Program-made: the position numbers and the translations under genes
Shown: positions 52,015 to 61,051 of the stretch, in pieces
Numbering within the stretch: the stretch's first letter is position 1
Layout: each line of letters opens with the position of its first letter
Notes under the pieces: generated by a model
Told to the model about the DNA's origin: nothing
What the model saw: the letters and a program-made list of their open reading frames with translations, nothing else
Database searches by the model: none
Origin: WTGJ01 sp965237765
GTDB taxonomy: Bacteria; Chloroflexota; Anaerolineae; Aggregatilineales; Phototrophicaceae
Reading direction: 5' to 3'
Assembly: GCA_965237765.1 (NCBI GenBank)
Contig: OZ250157.1
Span: forward strand, 372,001 to 436,000
Length of the DNA stretch: 64,000 nt

Positions 52015-53031
52015 GTGAGCGTTTCCGCCCAGCGCAAATACTCCCGCACAAGCAACCTGCTAAGCGTCCTGGGCTGCTTCGGTTTGGTCGGCTGCGCACT
52101 TAGCATCGTCTTGCTGGCGGCCGCGGCTGGCTGGACGGGGGGGCAACGCCTTGCCGAACAAACCGCCAGCGCCCGCCAACGCGATTTCGTGAACGAGAAC
52201 TGCGCCCTCTTCGTTGAGGATGTCCTAGAAAGCCGCCCGATCTTCCTGCAGCGGCGCTACGAATTGCTGGCGAGCCTGACGCCCGCTCCACCCTGCCTGG
52301 CCGGGATCCCCGCGACTGCGACCGCCCTGGCCCAAAGACTGGCCGCCACATCCACCCCGACAGCAAGCCCAACTGCCACTCCCACCGCCGCGCCTCCCAC
52401 TCCATCGCTCACACTCACCACCCCAACAACACCCATCCCCACCCACGACAACACGCCCCTCGCCAACCAGTTGGCGGTGGCTCGTAGGGCCATCAGCGAG
52501 CAGGATTTGCGAACCGCTATCGATACGCTCGAAGCCATCCGCAGCGCTGACCCCTCCTTCGCCCATTCCACCGTGAACGCCCTACTGCTGCACGCTTTGC
52601 GCTTCCGCGCCGCTTACCTCTTCTCGGCAGGGGAGCTCGCGCAGGCCATTCTCATGGTCAACCGCGCGGAAGATTTCGGCCTGGCAACAGGCGATTCCCT
52701 GCGCTTCTCCCGCACTATAGCCACCTACTATCTGGATGCCACGCGCTGGCAGGATATCGACGTGCTGCGCGCCATCCGCAACTTGGAATCGCTAATCGCC
52801 GTCGCGCCCGATTACGCACCCACCGGCCAACTCAGTGCCCGCGCTCTCCTCGCCGACCAGCGCATCGCTTACGGCGATATCTTGATGGCCAGTCAGGATC
52901 CTTGCGGCGCCGTCAGCCAATTCGAGACAGCCCAACTTCTCGGTGCGGGAAATGGCGGATTGGGAGCAAAATTGGCGAGCGCACAGACTGCCTGCAGCGA
53001 CAACAATTCCACCACGGAACCGCCTAGTTGA
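52015..53031 (+). CDS. Membrane-anchored protein with Thr/Pro linker and tetratricopeptide-like helices
   Basis: 338 residues from GTG 52015. One N-terminal helix (about 13-38) acts as signal anchor. Next is a helical region, then a Ser/Thr/Pro/Ala-rich linker (about 108-148), typical of exported Chloroflexota proteins. The C-terminal half (about 150-330) consists of paired helices (NQLAVARRAISEQDLRTAID, AAYLFSAGELAQAILMVNRA, GDILMASQDPCGAVSQFETA) resembling tetratricopeptide repeats. It is probably an extracytoplasmic scaffold or binding protein. No catalytic motif. Confidence 0.65.
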   Translation: MSVSAQRKYSRTSNLLSVLGCFGLVGCALSIVLLAAAAGWTGGQRLAEQTASARQRDFVNENCALFVEDVLESRPIFLQRRYELLASLTPAPPCLAGIPATATALAQRLAATSTPTASPTATPTAAPPTPSLTLTTPTTPIPTHDNTPLANQLAVARRAISEQDLRTAIDTLEAIRSADPSFAHSTVNALLLHALRFRAAYLFSAGELAQAILMVNRAEDFGLATGDSLRFSRTIATYYLDATRWQDIDVLRAIRNLESLIAVAPDYAPTGQLSARALLADQRIAYGDILMASQDPCGAVSQFETAQLLGAGNGGLGAKLASAQTACSDNNSTTEPPS

Positions 53032-53048
53032 TGCAATCTGATGCGCGC

Positions 53049-53077
53049 TTGTGAGATTGACGTTCGCTCGTTAGAAT
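53049..53077 (+). promoter_or_regulatory. Candidate promoter for the ABC ATPase/stress gene pair
   Basis: TTGTGA (53049-53054), 17 bases, TAGAAT (53072-53077), about 20 bases before the first start of the ABC ATPase gene. Confidence 0.45.
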
Positions 53078-53095
53078 CCTCCTTGAGGCAATGAA

Positions 53096-53887
53096 GTGGT
53101 AGCGCTGATGAACGCAACGCTTCGAAAGTCAAAATCGAAAGACAATGGCAGCGATCCCATGATCGTCTGCCGCGACGTCAACAAATGGTTTGGCGAATTC
53201 CACGTCCTGAAAGATATCAGCATGGAGGTGACGAAGCGCGAAGTCGTGGTCATCGTCGGGCCATCGGGATCCGGCAAATCCACTTTCATCCGCTGCATCA
53301 ACCGGCTGGAGGAACACCAGGAAGGCGAGATCATCGTCGACGGTGTTACGCTGAGCCACGACATGCAAAACATCTCCGAGATCCGTAAAGAGACGGGGAT
53401 GGTCTTCCAGCAATTCAACCTTTTCCCGCACCTCACGGCGCTGGAGAATGTCAGCTTGGCGCCGCGCACGGTACTCAAACTGTCGCGGCAGGAAGCCAAC
53501 GAGCGCGCCATGCAACTGCTCGAGCGCGTCGGCATCCCGGAGCAGGCGCAAAAGATGCCGGCGGCCCTTTCCGGCGGTCAACAACAACGCGTGGCCATCG
53601 CGCGGGCACTGGCGATGGAACCCAAGATCATGCTCTTCGACGAGCCCACCTCTGCTCTCGATCCAGAGATGATCAAGGAAGTGCTGGACGTGATGAAGGG
53701 GTTGGCCGCGAGCGGGATGACGATGCTCGTCGTCACGCATGAGATGGGCTTCGCGCGCGAAGTCGCCAACCGTGTCCTTTTTTTTGACTTCGGCCGTCTT
53801 GTCGAAGAAGGCGACCCGCAAACCTTCTTCTCGCTAGATGTCGAGCACCATCCCCGTACGGTGACGTTCCTTTCGCAAATCTTATAG
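53096..53887 (+). CDS. Amino-acid-type ABC transporter ATP-binding protein (GlnQ-like)
   Basis: 263 residues from GTG 53096; ATG 53108 is an alternative. Walker A GPSGSGKST (about 61-69), Q-loop VFQQFNLFPHLTALENV, signature LSGGQQQRVAIARAL, Walker B IMLFDEPTSALDPE and switch His in VVTHEMG. The sequence FNLFPHLTALENV and the general pattern place it in the polar amino acid uptake family. No permease or binding-protein gene is adjacent, so its membrane partner must be encoded elsewhere. It is followed ten bases later by a universal stress protein. Confidence 0.93.
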   Translation: MVALMNATLRKSKSKDNGSDPMIVCRDVNKWFGEFHVLKDISMEVTKREVVVIVGPSGSGKSTFIRCINRLEEHQEGEIIVDGVTLSHDMQNISEIRKETGMVFQQFNLFPHLTALENVSLAPRTVLKLSRQEANERAMQLLERVGIPEQAQKMPAALSGGQQQRVAIARALAMEPKIMLFDEPTSALDPEMIKEVLDVMKGLAASGMTMLVVTHEMGFAREVANRVLFFDFGRLVEEGDPQTFFSLDVEHHPRTVTFLSQIL

Positions 53888-53897
53888 AGGGAAAATC

Positions 53898-54362
53898 ATG
53901 GAGGAAATTGAGTTTCGCACCATCGCCATGCCCACAGCGCTCACCGAGTGGTCGAACCGCGTGTTGCCCTATGTGCTGGGTATCATGCGCAGCCACAACG
54001 AGGCCGAGCTGGTCCTCTTGCACGTCTTCACGCCACAAACGCCCGAGCTGGTCGACTATGTCGATTGGACACCGCTCGTCACACAGAACACCGTCATCCA
54101 AGAGCTGCGCGAAGATGCCCAGAAGCAACTGGATGACTATTGTGCCCTGTTGCGGCAAGATGGTCATAACGTGCGCGGCGAATTGCTGGAAGGCAGCGGC
54201 ATCGCCCAGCCCCTCATCGATTACGTCAACAGCGGCCAGGTGGATTTAATGGTGATGAGCACGCATGGCCGCACTGGCCTGACGCGCAAGCTTTTCGGTA
54301 GTTTGGCGCAACGCCTGCTGCTGGATGTCAATATCCCTGTTCTGCTCTACAACCCGCGCTGA
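53898..54362 (+). CDS. Universal stress protein, UspA family
   Basis: 154 residues. Usp fold with the C-terminal nucleotide motif MSTHGRTGLTRKLFGSLAQR (G/S-x2-G-x9-G-S, with Ser in place of the first Gly) and closing NIPVLLYNPR. The N-terminus EFRTIAMPTALTEWSN is less typical, as the usual DGS/T element is changed to PTALT. It likely binds ATP or AMP and acts in stress signalling. Probably co-transcribed with the preceding ABC ATPase. Confidence 0.87.
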   Translation: MEEIEFRTIAMPTALTEWSNRVLPYVLGIMRSHNEAELVLLHVFTPQTPELVDYVDWTPLVTQNTVIQELREDAQKQLDDYCALLRQDGHNVRGELLEGSGIAQPLIDYVNSGQVDLMVMSTHGRTGLTRKLFGSLAQRLLLDVNIPVLLYNPR

Positions 54363-54392
54363 GCGGAACGGACGAGGAAGAGCACGCTTCCC

Positions 54393-54827
54393 TTGCGAAT
54401 CCTGGCAAAGCGTTGGGGTAAGGCTCTGCTCGGCATTGCAGCATTGGCGCTGGTGCTGCTGCTCGTCTACTTGCTGACTGCGGGCTGGTTGGAGCTGGCG
54501 ATCATCGCCGTGTTCGCCTTCACCCTCGGCCGTTTGTCGGCGCGCGTGCCCCGCCTATCTTTCCGTAAAGAAGCGGGTGCGGCCGCAGCAAGCGAAACCA
54601 AGAGAGCGGACGACATCGCGAAGCGACCCTCCCGCCGCAAAAAAGACGAACCCGATATCGAAGCGCTGCTCGCCAATGAACCCACAGAGCTGGGCTTCGA
54701 AGAAGTCGATGCGGAAGCGCTCGCCGCCCGCATCCAGCGCGAGGTCGAGGAGCGCCAGCGAGGGTATGACCCAGCCGCCGCCCTCGCCGCTCGCCGCGAA
54801 AAACTAGCGCGCCGCAGCCAACCTTGA
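54393..54827 (+). CDS. Hypothetical membrane protein with charged tail
   Basis: 144 residues from TTG 54393 (GAGGAAG upstream). Two hydrophobic stretches (about 10-30 and 32-48) are followed by a long charged, helical cytoplasmic part with RRKKDEPDIEALL and EERQRGYDPAAALAARREKL. No family is recognised. Its stop overlaps the TTG of the GT9 gene (TTGA), so it belongs to the same operon. Confidence 0.6.
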   Translation: MRILAKRWGKALLGIAALALVLLLVYLLTAGWLELAIIAVFAFTLGRLSARVPRLSFRKEAGAAAASETKRADDIAKRPSRRKKDEPDIEALLANEPTELGFEEVDAEALAARIQREVEERQRGYDPAAALAARREKLARRSQP

Positions 54828-55894
54828 GCTCCAGCCAACTCGCTGGGGCCCGTTTGCGGCGCATCGTAATCGTCCGCCCCTGCTGCATTGGCGATGTGGT
54901 AATGGCCACCGCCGCGCTGGCCGCCGCCCGCCGCGCCTTCTCAGATGCACATATCCGCTTCGCCGTCGGCAGCTGGTCGCGCGCGGCGCTGGCCGGGCAC
55001 CCCGACATCGATGACTTCCTGGATATTGGCCCTGCCGCCCAGCCGACCGATACCTGGCGTGGCTTTTGGCAATTCGTACGGCAATTGCGGGCCGGTCGCT
55101 ACGATTTGGCCATCTCATTGGTGCGGTCGGCGCGAATGAGTATGGCGCTGCGCCTCAGCGGCATTCCCTACCGGGCAGGCATCGATAGCGGCGGTCGCGG
55201 CTTCGGCTATCAATTCCGCGCGCGGATTGACCCTGCTACCCCGCGCCACGAGAGCGAAGTCTACCTGGATGTCATGCGCGCGCTGGGTGTGGAAACGGCA
55301 GGCTGCGCGCCGCATATCCCACTCCTACCCGAGGCCGCGGAAACATTGCGAATGAAGATGGCGAAGCGCGGCATCGTGGCGCCCTATTTCATGCTGCATC
55401 CGGGCGGCGGCGCCAACCCCGGCATGAGCTTGCTAGCCAAGCGCTGGCCCCTGAGACATTTCGCCGCACTGGCCGAGCGTCTGGCGGAGCGCTGGCGAGC
55501 GCGTCCAGTCTGGCTCGTCGGCGAGAACGAATCATCGCTCATCGAATCCCTGCCGGTATCCCTCCGCGCGGAGGGGTGCGCCTTCATCGGCGCGCTTAGC
55601 CTCGCAGAAATCGCCCAATTGGCCGCCAGCGCGCTCGTCTATATCGGTAATGACAGCGGCCTCTCGCACCTGGTGGCCGCTTGCGGCGCGCGCACGGCCA
55701 CGATATTCGGACCCAGTGACCCGCGCCGCTACGCCCCAAGCGGCGTGGCTGTAATCGCCCTCCACCGCGCCAGCAGCCTCTCTTCGCCATCAGCTCTGGC
55801 ACAGGCCGCGCGCGATTGGGATTGGGCGCGCGATGGCATCTCCGTTGACGAAGCGGAAGCAGCCATAGCGCAATTGGTGGAGCGAGACGCATGA
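54824..55894 (+). CDS. GT9-family glycosyltransferase (heptosyltransferase-like)
   Basis: 356 residues from TTG 54824, overlapping the preceding stop. N-terminal acceptor domain begins RRIVIVRPCCIGDVVMATAA (the R-x-x-x-IGDV motif). The donor half has FMLHPGGGANPGMSLLAKRW (about 190), and VYIGNDSGLSHLVAACGART with FGPSDPRRYAP (about 270-305), diagnostic of ADP-heptose:LPS heptosyltransferase-type enzymes. In a lineage that may lack LPS it more likely glycosylates another surface polymer. The stop overlaps the following GTPase gene (ATGA). Confidence 0.88.
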   Translation: MSSSQLAGARLRRIVIVRPCCIGDVVMATAALAAARRAFSDAHIRFAVGSWSRAALAGHPDIDDFLDIGPAAQPTDTWRGFWQFVRQLRAGRYDLAISLVRSARMSMALRLSGIPYRAGIDSGGRGFGYQFRARIDPATPRHESEVYLDVMRALGVETAGCAPHIPLLPEAAETLRMKMAKRGIVAPYFMLHPGGGANPGMSLLAKRWPLRHFAALAERLAERWRARPVWLVGENESSLIESLPVSLRAEGCAFIGALSLAEIAQLAASALVYIGNDSGLSHLVAACGARTATIFGPSDPRRYAPSGVAVIALHRASSLSSPSALAQAARDWDWARDGISVDEAEAAIAQLVERDA

Positions 55895-56970
55895 TACAAT
55901 TGGGTATCCTCGGCCTGCCGAATAGCGGCAAGACGACACTCTTCAACGCCATCTGCGGCGCGGAGAGGCCGGTCGCCCCCTACCCCGGCGGCGAAATCGC
56001 GCTGCATTCCACCGCCGTCCGCGTCCACGATAAGCGCCTACACGCCCTGCAGCAAATCTACAAATCGCGGACGCGAACGTCGATTAACATCACCTTCGTC
56101 GATGTGAACGGCATGGGTACGAGCGGCGCCGAAGGCCTGCCGGGCGCCTTGCGCAATCCGTTGGCAGCGCTGGATGGCTTTGTCTATGCTCTGCGCGGAT
56201 TCGCGTCAGCAAATGTCTCACACCCTCTCAGTACGGTCGATCCGGCGCGCGATTTCGCCCTGCTCGAAGGCGAATTCCTGATCGCCGACCAGCTCACCGT
56301 CGAGAAGCGCTTGGAGCGCATCGCCAGCGAAGTATCGCTCAAGGGGCCGCGCCGCGGCGAAGAACTGGCGCCCGAGCGGCAATTGCTGGAACGCATCTTG
56401 CCTATCCTTGAAGCGGGTCGGCCACTGCGCACGGTCCAATTCCACGAGCGAGATGCGCGTTTGCTCAGCGGTTTCGGTTTGCTATCGGTCAAACCGGTGT
56501 TAGCGCTATTGAACCTCGGCGAGGAGGAATTGGTAACACCGGAAATGCCTGATATCCAAACCGCAGGCGCGCAATTGGCCGCATTGCCCGGCGCGCTCGA
56601 GTTGGAATTGGCGCAACTGGCGGCCGATGAGCGAGAGCTTTTCATGGCGGAATACGGCCTCGCGGAGTTGGTCGCGCCTCAAATGCTCGCGCGGGCTTTG
56701 TCCTTGTTGGAGCGGATCACCTTTTTCACGGCGGCCGAAAACGAGACGCGGGCCTGGATCTTGCGGCGCGGCGGCACGGCCCACGCGGCGGCGGCGTACA
56801 TCCATAGCGATCTGGCACGTGGCTTCATTCGGGCGGAAGTGATGGCTGTCGAGGAATTGCTCGCGGCTGGCAGCGAGGCGGCGATGCGGGCAACCGGACG
56901 GTTGCGCTTGGAAGGGCGAGATTACGTCGTGCAGGAAGGCGATATCCTGCTGATACGCTTTAACGTCTAG
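55891..56970 (+). CDS. OLA1/YchF-like GTPase with TGS domain
   Basis: 359 residues. G1 is GLPNSGKTTLFNAICG (residues 7-22) and G3 is FVDVNGMG (DxxG). The position usually holding NKxD reads LNLGEEEL, an N-x-x-E motif as in the YchF/Obg branch that binds ATP. The middle shows the antiparallel coiled coil (LTVEKRLERIASEVSLKG). The C-terminal TGS/DUF933 domain covers about 280-359 (FFTAAENETRAWILRRGGTA, then HSDLARGFIRAEVMAVEELL). Members are ribosome-associated. The protein is more divergent than true YchF. Confidence 0.87.
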   Translation: MIQLGILGLPNSGKTTLFNAICGAERPVAPYPGGEIALHSTAVRVHDKRLHALQQIYKSRTRTSINITFVDVNGMGTSGAEGLPGALRNPLAALDGFVYALRGFASANVSHPLSTVDPARDFALLEGEFLIADQLTVEKRLERIASEVSLKGPRRGEELAPERQLLERILPILEAGRPLRTVQFHERDARLLSGFGLLSVKPVLALLNLGEEELVTPEMPDIQTAGAQLAALPGALELELAQLAADERELFMAEYGLAELVAPQMLARALSLLERITFFTAAENETRAWILRRGGTAHAAAAYIHSDLARGFIRAEVMAVEELLAAGSEAAMRATGRLRLEGRDYVVQEGDILLIRFNV

Positions 56971-58308
56971 CTTGCGGCGCGGCGTTTCAGCTCCGCCAGC
57001 GTGAAGCGCGCGGTCAAAGCGCCAGAAATTGCATATAGCAAGATGATATAGAGCACGCCACCAAGCGCTCCATGTTGGGAGATGAGCGGATAAGCAGGCA
57101 GGCTCGCCAAGGCCAGTGCCGCCAATTTCGCCAGTGCCGCTAAGCGTACCTGCCGTTGCGCGCGGTAGAGCGGGCCGAAGACGCCGGTCACCGTGACGAT
57201 GGTCGCATAAAGCAGCAACCAGCGCATCAAGGGCACAGCGCCTGCCGATTCCTCCGCGCCGAAGAGCGGCGGCACCACCAAGGGCAGGATGAAGAAGAGC
57301 AGACCATTCAACACGAGCGAGCCGCCCAGCAGAGCCAGCTGCACCCGCCGCAATGTACGCCACAAACGCCCGTATTCGCCGGCGCCCACCAGCCGTGGGA
57401 TGACGGCACTCATATTTTCGAAAAGCCCAGTGGCCAGGAAGGTGACGCGCTCGATTATGCGCAGGGCCAACGCGAAAGGTGCTACGGCTAGCGGGCCACC
57501 GACCGCACCCACCCATTGCAGTGCGATTTTCACGAAGAGGGTGCCCAGGTTCTTATCCAGCGCGTTCATCACACCGAAGCGCCAATCGCGATGTGGTGTG
57601 ACGTAGGGCAAACGCGTCGCCAGCTCCCGCAACGTAGGTAAACGCGGCATACTCTGCGCCCGCAGGCGCCATACCAGCACGACCGCTAGGAGCATCAAGA
57701 GCCAGGCATGCGCCAAGCGCGCGTAGACCATACTGGGCAACGAAGCCTTCCGCGCTCAGTGCAAGCACGACGAGAGCCAGCAGGAGCGCCTGGTTCAGCG
57801 TGTGCAGGATGGCCACCACGCGCATGAGGCGGTGGTTGCGGAAGCAAATTAGCGCCAACTGATAGATCGAGCTGCCAAGGATGCGCAGCGAGAGCAAGCC
57901 ACTCCACATCCCAATACTGGCATCCGCATAGAGCCAGCGTGTCACCGTGGGCGCCAGCGCGCTCAGGACTACAAAGCTAAGCGCCGCCCAGGCGAAGGCA
58001 AAAAGCAGGTATTGCGCCAGTAGATCGGCGATTTCATCGCGCTCCGCCCCTCCGCCCAGGGCGATGGCCAGGCGCGTCTGGATACTGAGTGCGACGCCAC
58101 TAAGATTCAGTAGCGTCCAGGTCTCGTTCAACGCCAGCAAGAGGCCCCAGCGGCCGAATTCCTCCAGCCCCAGCCCGCGCACTACCACGATCACCGAGAG
58201 CGTGCCGAACGCCGCCCCTAGCGTGCGGCTCAGCTGTAAAATCAGCGTATCGCGTACCAGCTTGCGCCGGCTGAACGATCGGAACGCGCGCATCGTCTTT
58301 TCCCGCAT
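56967..58308 (-). pseudogene. Polysaccharide flippase (Wzx/MVF-like), frameshifted
   Basis: Two overlapping minus-strand frames make one membrane protein. The N-terminal part (58308 down to about 57735) has LILQLSRTLGAAFGTLSVIV and about five helices, ending in LALSAEGFVAQ. The C-terminal part continues with MVYARLAHAWLLMLLAVVLV from about 57733 to the stop at 56967. The switch falls at GTTGCCCAGTATGG (minus strand); two C instead of three (57735-57737) would restore one frame of about 446 residues. Known relatives move lipid-linked glycans across the membrane. It may be a recent inactivation or a base-call error. Stop shares bases with the GTPase stop (CTAG). Confidence 0.75.
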
Positions 58309-58360
58309 CCGACCAGTCTAGCAGGCACACGCGCACGCGCCGCCTGAATAACCGTTGCGC

Positions 58361-58366
58361 TATAAT
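58361..58366 (+). promoter_or_regulatory. Candidate -10 element of the aminotransferase gene
   Basis: A perfect TATAAT lies 41 bases before the ATG at 58407 in a divergent gap. No good -35 is seen 16-18 bases upstream. Confidence 0.4.
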
Positions 58367-58406
58367 CGCGTTACTCACCGCACCTTACCAATACTGGGAG
58401 GCCAAC

Positions 58407-59678
58407 ATGTCCGACGCGCTGCAGCGCCTCGCTCCGGTCTGGAAGCATAAGAGCACTATCCAGCCCGTCCGCGGCGAGGGCTGTTACCTTTACGATGCCG
58501 ACGGCGGCGCTTACCTAGATTTCACCTGCGGCATTGGCGTAACGAACACCGGCCACTCCCACCCCCGCGTCGTGCAGGCCATCCAGCAACAGGCGCAACA
58601 ACTGATTTTTGGGCAAATCAACATCGTCATCCCGCCGGTAACGCTCCGCCTCGCTGAATTGTTGGATGAAATCACGCCGCCCGAGATCAACAATTTCTTC
58701 TTCACCAACAGCGGCGCCGAGGCCATCGAATCGGCGGTCAAGCTGGCGCGGCACGCCACCGGCCGCCGCAACCTTATCGTCTATCAGGGCAGCTTCCACG
58801 GCCGTACAGCGCAGACGATGGCCATGACCACCTCCAAAACCATCTACCGTCACCGCTACCAGCCGCTGCCATCCGCCGTCTTTGTCACCCCCTTTCCGGC
58901 CACGAGGGAACTGAGGATGGACGAAGGGCGCGCTTCGGAATACGCCCTGCAACAGCTGCGCGCCCTCCTCGCCGGGCAGAGCGCGCCGGACGAGACGGCG
59001 GCCATCATCATCGAGCCGGTGCTGGGCGAAGGCGGTTATGTGCCCGCGCCGGCCGTATATTTGCAGGGCTTGCGCCAACTCTGTGACGAGACGGGCATCC
59101 TGCTCATCGTGGATGAGGTGCAGAGTGGCTTTGGGCGCACCGGCCGTTTCTTCGCTTTCGAGCACGCTGGCATCACGCCCGACATCATCGTGATGGCCAA
59201 GGGCCTCGGCAGCGGCATGCCCATCTCGGCGATTGGCGCGCGCAGCGAGCTCATGGAGCGTTGGGAGCCGGGCACACATGGCGGCACCTATGGCGGCGGC
59301 AGTGCGGTGGCCATCGCGGCGGCCTGCGCGACGGTCGAGGTGATTCGCGAAGAAGGCCTCATCGAAAACTCAGCGCGCATCGGCGAACAAATCCAGCGCG
59401 GGTTGCATCACTTGCGCGAGAGTTACCCGGCCATCAGCGACGTGCGCGGCCTGGGGGCGATGGTCGGCTGCGAATTCAGCGACGGGGCGGGCCAACCCGA
59501 TACCGCGACCGCCGCCGCCGTCGCCACCGCCTGCCAGGAACGCAACCTCCTCCTACTCACCTGCGGCACTTTTGACAACACCATCCGCTGGATCCCGCCG
59601 CTGGTCGCCACGAGAGAAGAAACCGCGCGCGCATTGGCGATATTCGGCGAGGCGCTGGCGGAAGTCTGTGGTGACTAG
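58407..59678 (+). CDS. Class III aminotransferase, 4-aminobutyrate/ornithine type
   Basis: 423 residues, PLP fold type I. Seen: YLDFTCGIGVTNTGHSHPRV, FFTNSGAEAIESAVKLAR (phosphate loop), SFHGRTAQTMAMT, AAIIIEPVLGEGGYVPAPA, ILLIVDEVQSGFGRTGR (PLP Asp) and IVMAKGLGSGMPISA with the Schiff-base Lys (about 275). The GTHGGTYGGG segment binds phosphate from the second subunit. GabT-like enzymes move the omega-amino group of 4-aminobutyrate or a related amine to 2-oxoglutarate. Substrate cannot be fixed from sequence alone. GGGAGGCC lies before the ATG. Confidence 0.9.
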   Translation: MSDALQRLAPVWKHKSTIQPVRGEGCYLYDADGGAYLDFTCGIGVTNTGHSHPRVVQAIQQQAQQLIFGQINIVIPPVTLRLAELLDEITPPEINNFFFTNSGAEAIESAVKLARHATGRRNLIVYQGSFHGRTAQTMAMTTSKTIYRHRYQPLPSAVFVTPFPATRELRMDEGRASEYALQQLRALLAGQSAPDETAAIIIEPVLGEGGYVPAPAVYLQGLRQLCDETGILLIVDEVQSGFGRTGRFFAFEHAGITPDIIVMAKGLGSGMPISAIGARSELMERWEPGTHGGTYGGGSAVAIAAACATVEVIREEGLIENSARIGEQIQRGLHHLRESYPAISDVRGLGAMVGCEFSDGAGQPDTATAAAVATACQERNLLLLTCGTFDNTIRWIPPLVATREETARALAIFGEALAEVCGD

Positions 59679-59697
59679 CTCATTCGCGCGCTGATGC

Positions 59698-59726
59698 TTG
59701 CCAGCGGGAAGGCCGCTGTTTATAAT
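59698..59726 (+). promoter_or_regulatory. Strong sigma-70-type promoter of the cytochrome oxidase operon
   Basis: TTGCCA (59698-59703), exactly 17 bases, then a perfect TATAAT (59721-59726). It lies 47 bases before the cox2 ATG at 59773, and predicted start of transcription is near 59733. A translation start at 59698 would lie inside the promoter and is rejected. Confidence 0.7.
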
Positions 59727-59772
59727 CGGCGCTGCTTTTATCATTTGGAATTGGCGGCGGCGCATACCAAGC

Positions 59773-61029
59773 ATGAATAACGGCCCACAACGACTCTTGC
59801 TATCGCCGCGCAATTTGTTCATCTTGCTGTTGGCGGGGGTGGGCATCGCCGGCGGCGGCTTCCTGGCGGGCGAACTAACGCCCCTGCTCTTCCCGGCGCA
59901 AGCCTCGGCCGAAGCGCGCCAGGTGGATAATTTATTCAAATTCATGATGGTCATCGCCGGCGCCATCTGGTTCCTGGTGCAAGGCCTGGTCATCTTCGCG
60001 GCTATCGCCTACCGCCGCCGCCCGGGCGACGATAGCGACGGCCCCAGCTGGCATGGCAACCGCCTGCTCGAATTCGTCTGGACCTTTGTCCCAGCCATCA
60101 TCGTGCTTGTACTTGTCATCTTTAGCTACCAGGTCTGGGTGGATATCACTGCGCCGAAACCGAATGAGAACCGCGTCCTCGGCTATGACGAAGTGCCCGT
60201 GCTCGTCGAAGGGCAACAATTCGCCTGGCGCTTCACATATTCGGTGACGCTTCCCGATGGCGGCCGCGATATTAGAATCGTCTCACCCACGTTGCACACT
60301 TTCGTCGGACAAAACGTGTACCTCACCATGCAGAGCGCGGATGTCATCCATTCCTTCTGGGTGCCCGCCTTCCGCATCAAGCAGGATCTTTTGCCCGGCT
60401 ATACGACCTATGTGCGCTTCACGCCTACGCTGGCTACAGAAACCGAATGGGTGGATGACCAACCCATTTACCATGGCTACCCGATTGCCTGTGCAGAACT
60501 CTGTGGCAGCGGCCATGGCAGTATGCGCTCGCAGGTAATCGTCCACGCCAGCGAGCAGGAATTCGTCGATAATTTCTTGCAACCCGAAGTCGATTTCATC
60601 ATCAACCCGCCGACGGACCCGGTGCTCATCGGTCAAAAGCTGCTGGCCGATAATGTCTACGGATGCGCCAGTTGCCACACGTTGTCAACACCACATTTCG
60701 CCTGGGATGGCAACCAGGCGCCGGTGCTGAACGGAATCGGGACGCGCGCCTCACTACGCATCGCCGGCTATTCCGCGCGCGATTATTTGCTCGAATCCGT
60801 CGGCAATTCGGACGCTTTCCTCGTCCCGGGTGATTGGCCGGCCGTGATGCCGCTCTTCCAGGCGGAAGACGATACGCTGGCCACCTACATGCCGCTCGGC
60901 GACCAGCAATCCATCGCTGCTTATCTCTGCACCGTGACCGCCGACCCGGACGCCGAGCCAGCTTGCGAAATCGAGCTGACGGCGCCCACATCATTGGATG
61001 CGCCGGACGCGCCCGCCGAAGCCAGCTAG
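59773..61029 (+). CDS. coxB: Cytochrome c oxidase subunit II fused to cytochrome c
   Basis: 418 residues. Anchor helices at about 17-37, 55-78 and 90-112. The CuA cupredoxin domain has ADVIHSFWVPAFRIKQDLLP (first His) and CAELCGSGHGSM (about 239-250), the complete C-x-x-x-C-x-x-x-H-x-x-M copper set. After it a cytochrome c domain carries CASCH (about 297-301) with a candidate Met ligand in WPAVMPLF. This is a Cox2-cytochrome c fusion as in many thermophile and Bacillus caa3 enzymes. It accepts electrons outside the membrane and passes them to subunit I. Confidence 0.93.
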   Translation: MNNGPQRLLLSPRNLFILLLAGVGIAGGGFLAGELTPLLFPAQASAEARQVDNLFKFMMVIAGAIWFLVQGLVIFAAIAYRRRPGDDSDGPSWHGNRLLEFVWTFVPAIIVLVLVIFSYQVWVDITAPKPNENRVLGYDEVPVLVEGQQFAWRFTYSVTLPDGGRDIRIVSPTLHTFVGQNVYLTMQSADVIHSFWVPAFRIKQDLLPGYTTYVRFTPTLATETEWVDDQPIYHGYPIACAELCGSGHGSMRSQVIVHASEQEFVDNFLQPEVDFIINPPTDPVLIGQKLLADNVYGCASCHTLSTPHFAWDGNQAPVLNGIGTRASLRIAGYSARDYLLESVGNSDAFLVPGDWPAVMPLFQAEDDTLATYMPLGDQQSIAAYLCTVTADPDAEPACEIELTAPTSLDAPDAPAEAS

Positions 61030-61051
61030 AGCCACGATAGAAAGGATTTCG

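Noticed and set aside
56506..57516. A 336-codon minus-strand frame across the GTPase and flippase ends
   Set aside because: It covers parts of two recognised genes in the wrong frame and has no domain features.
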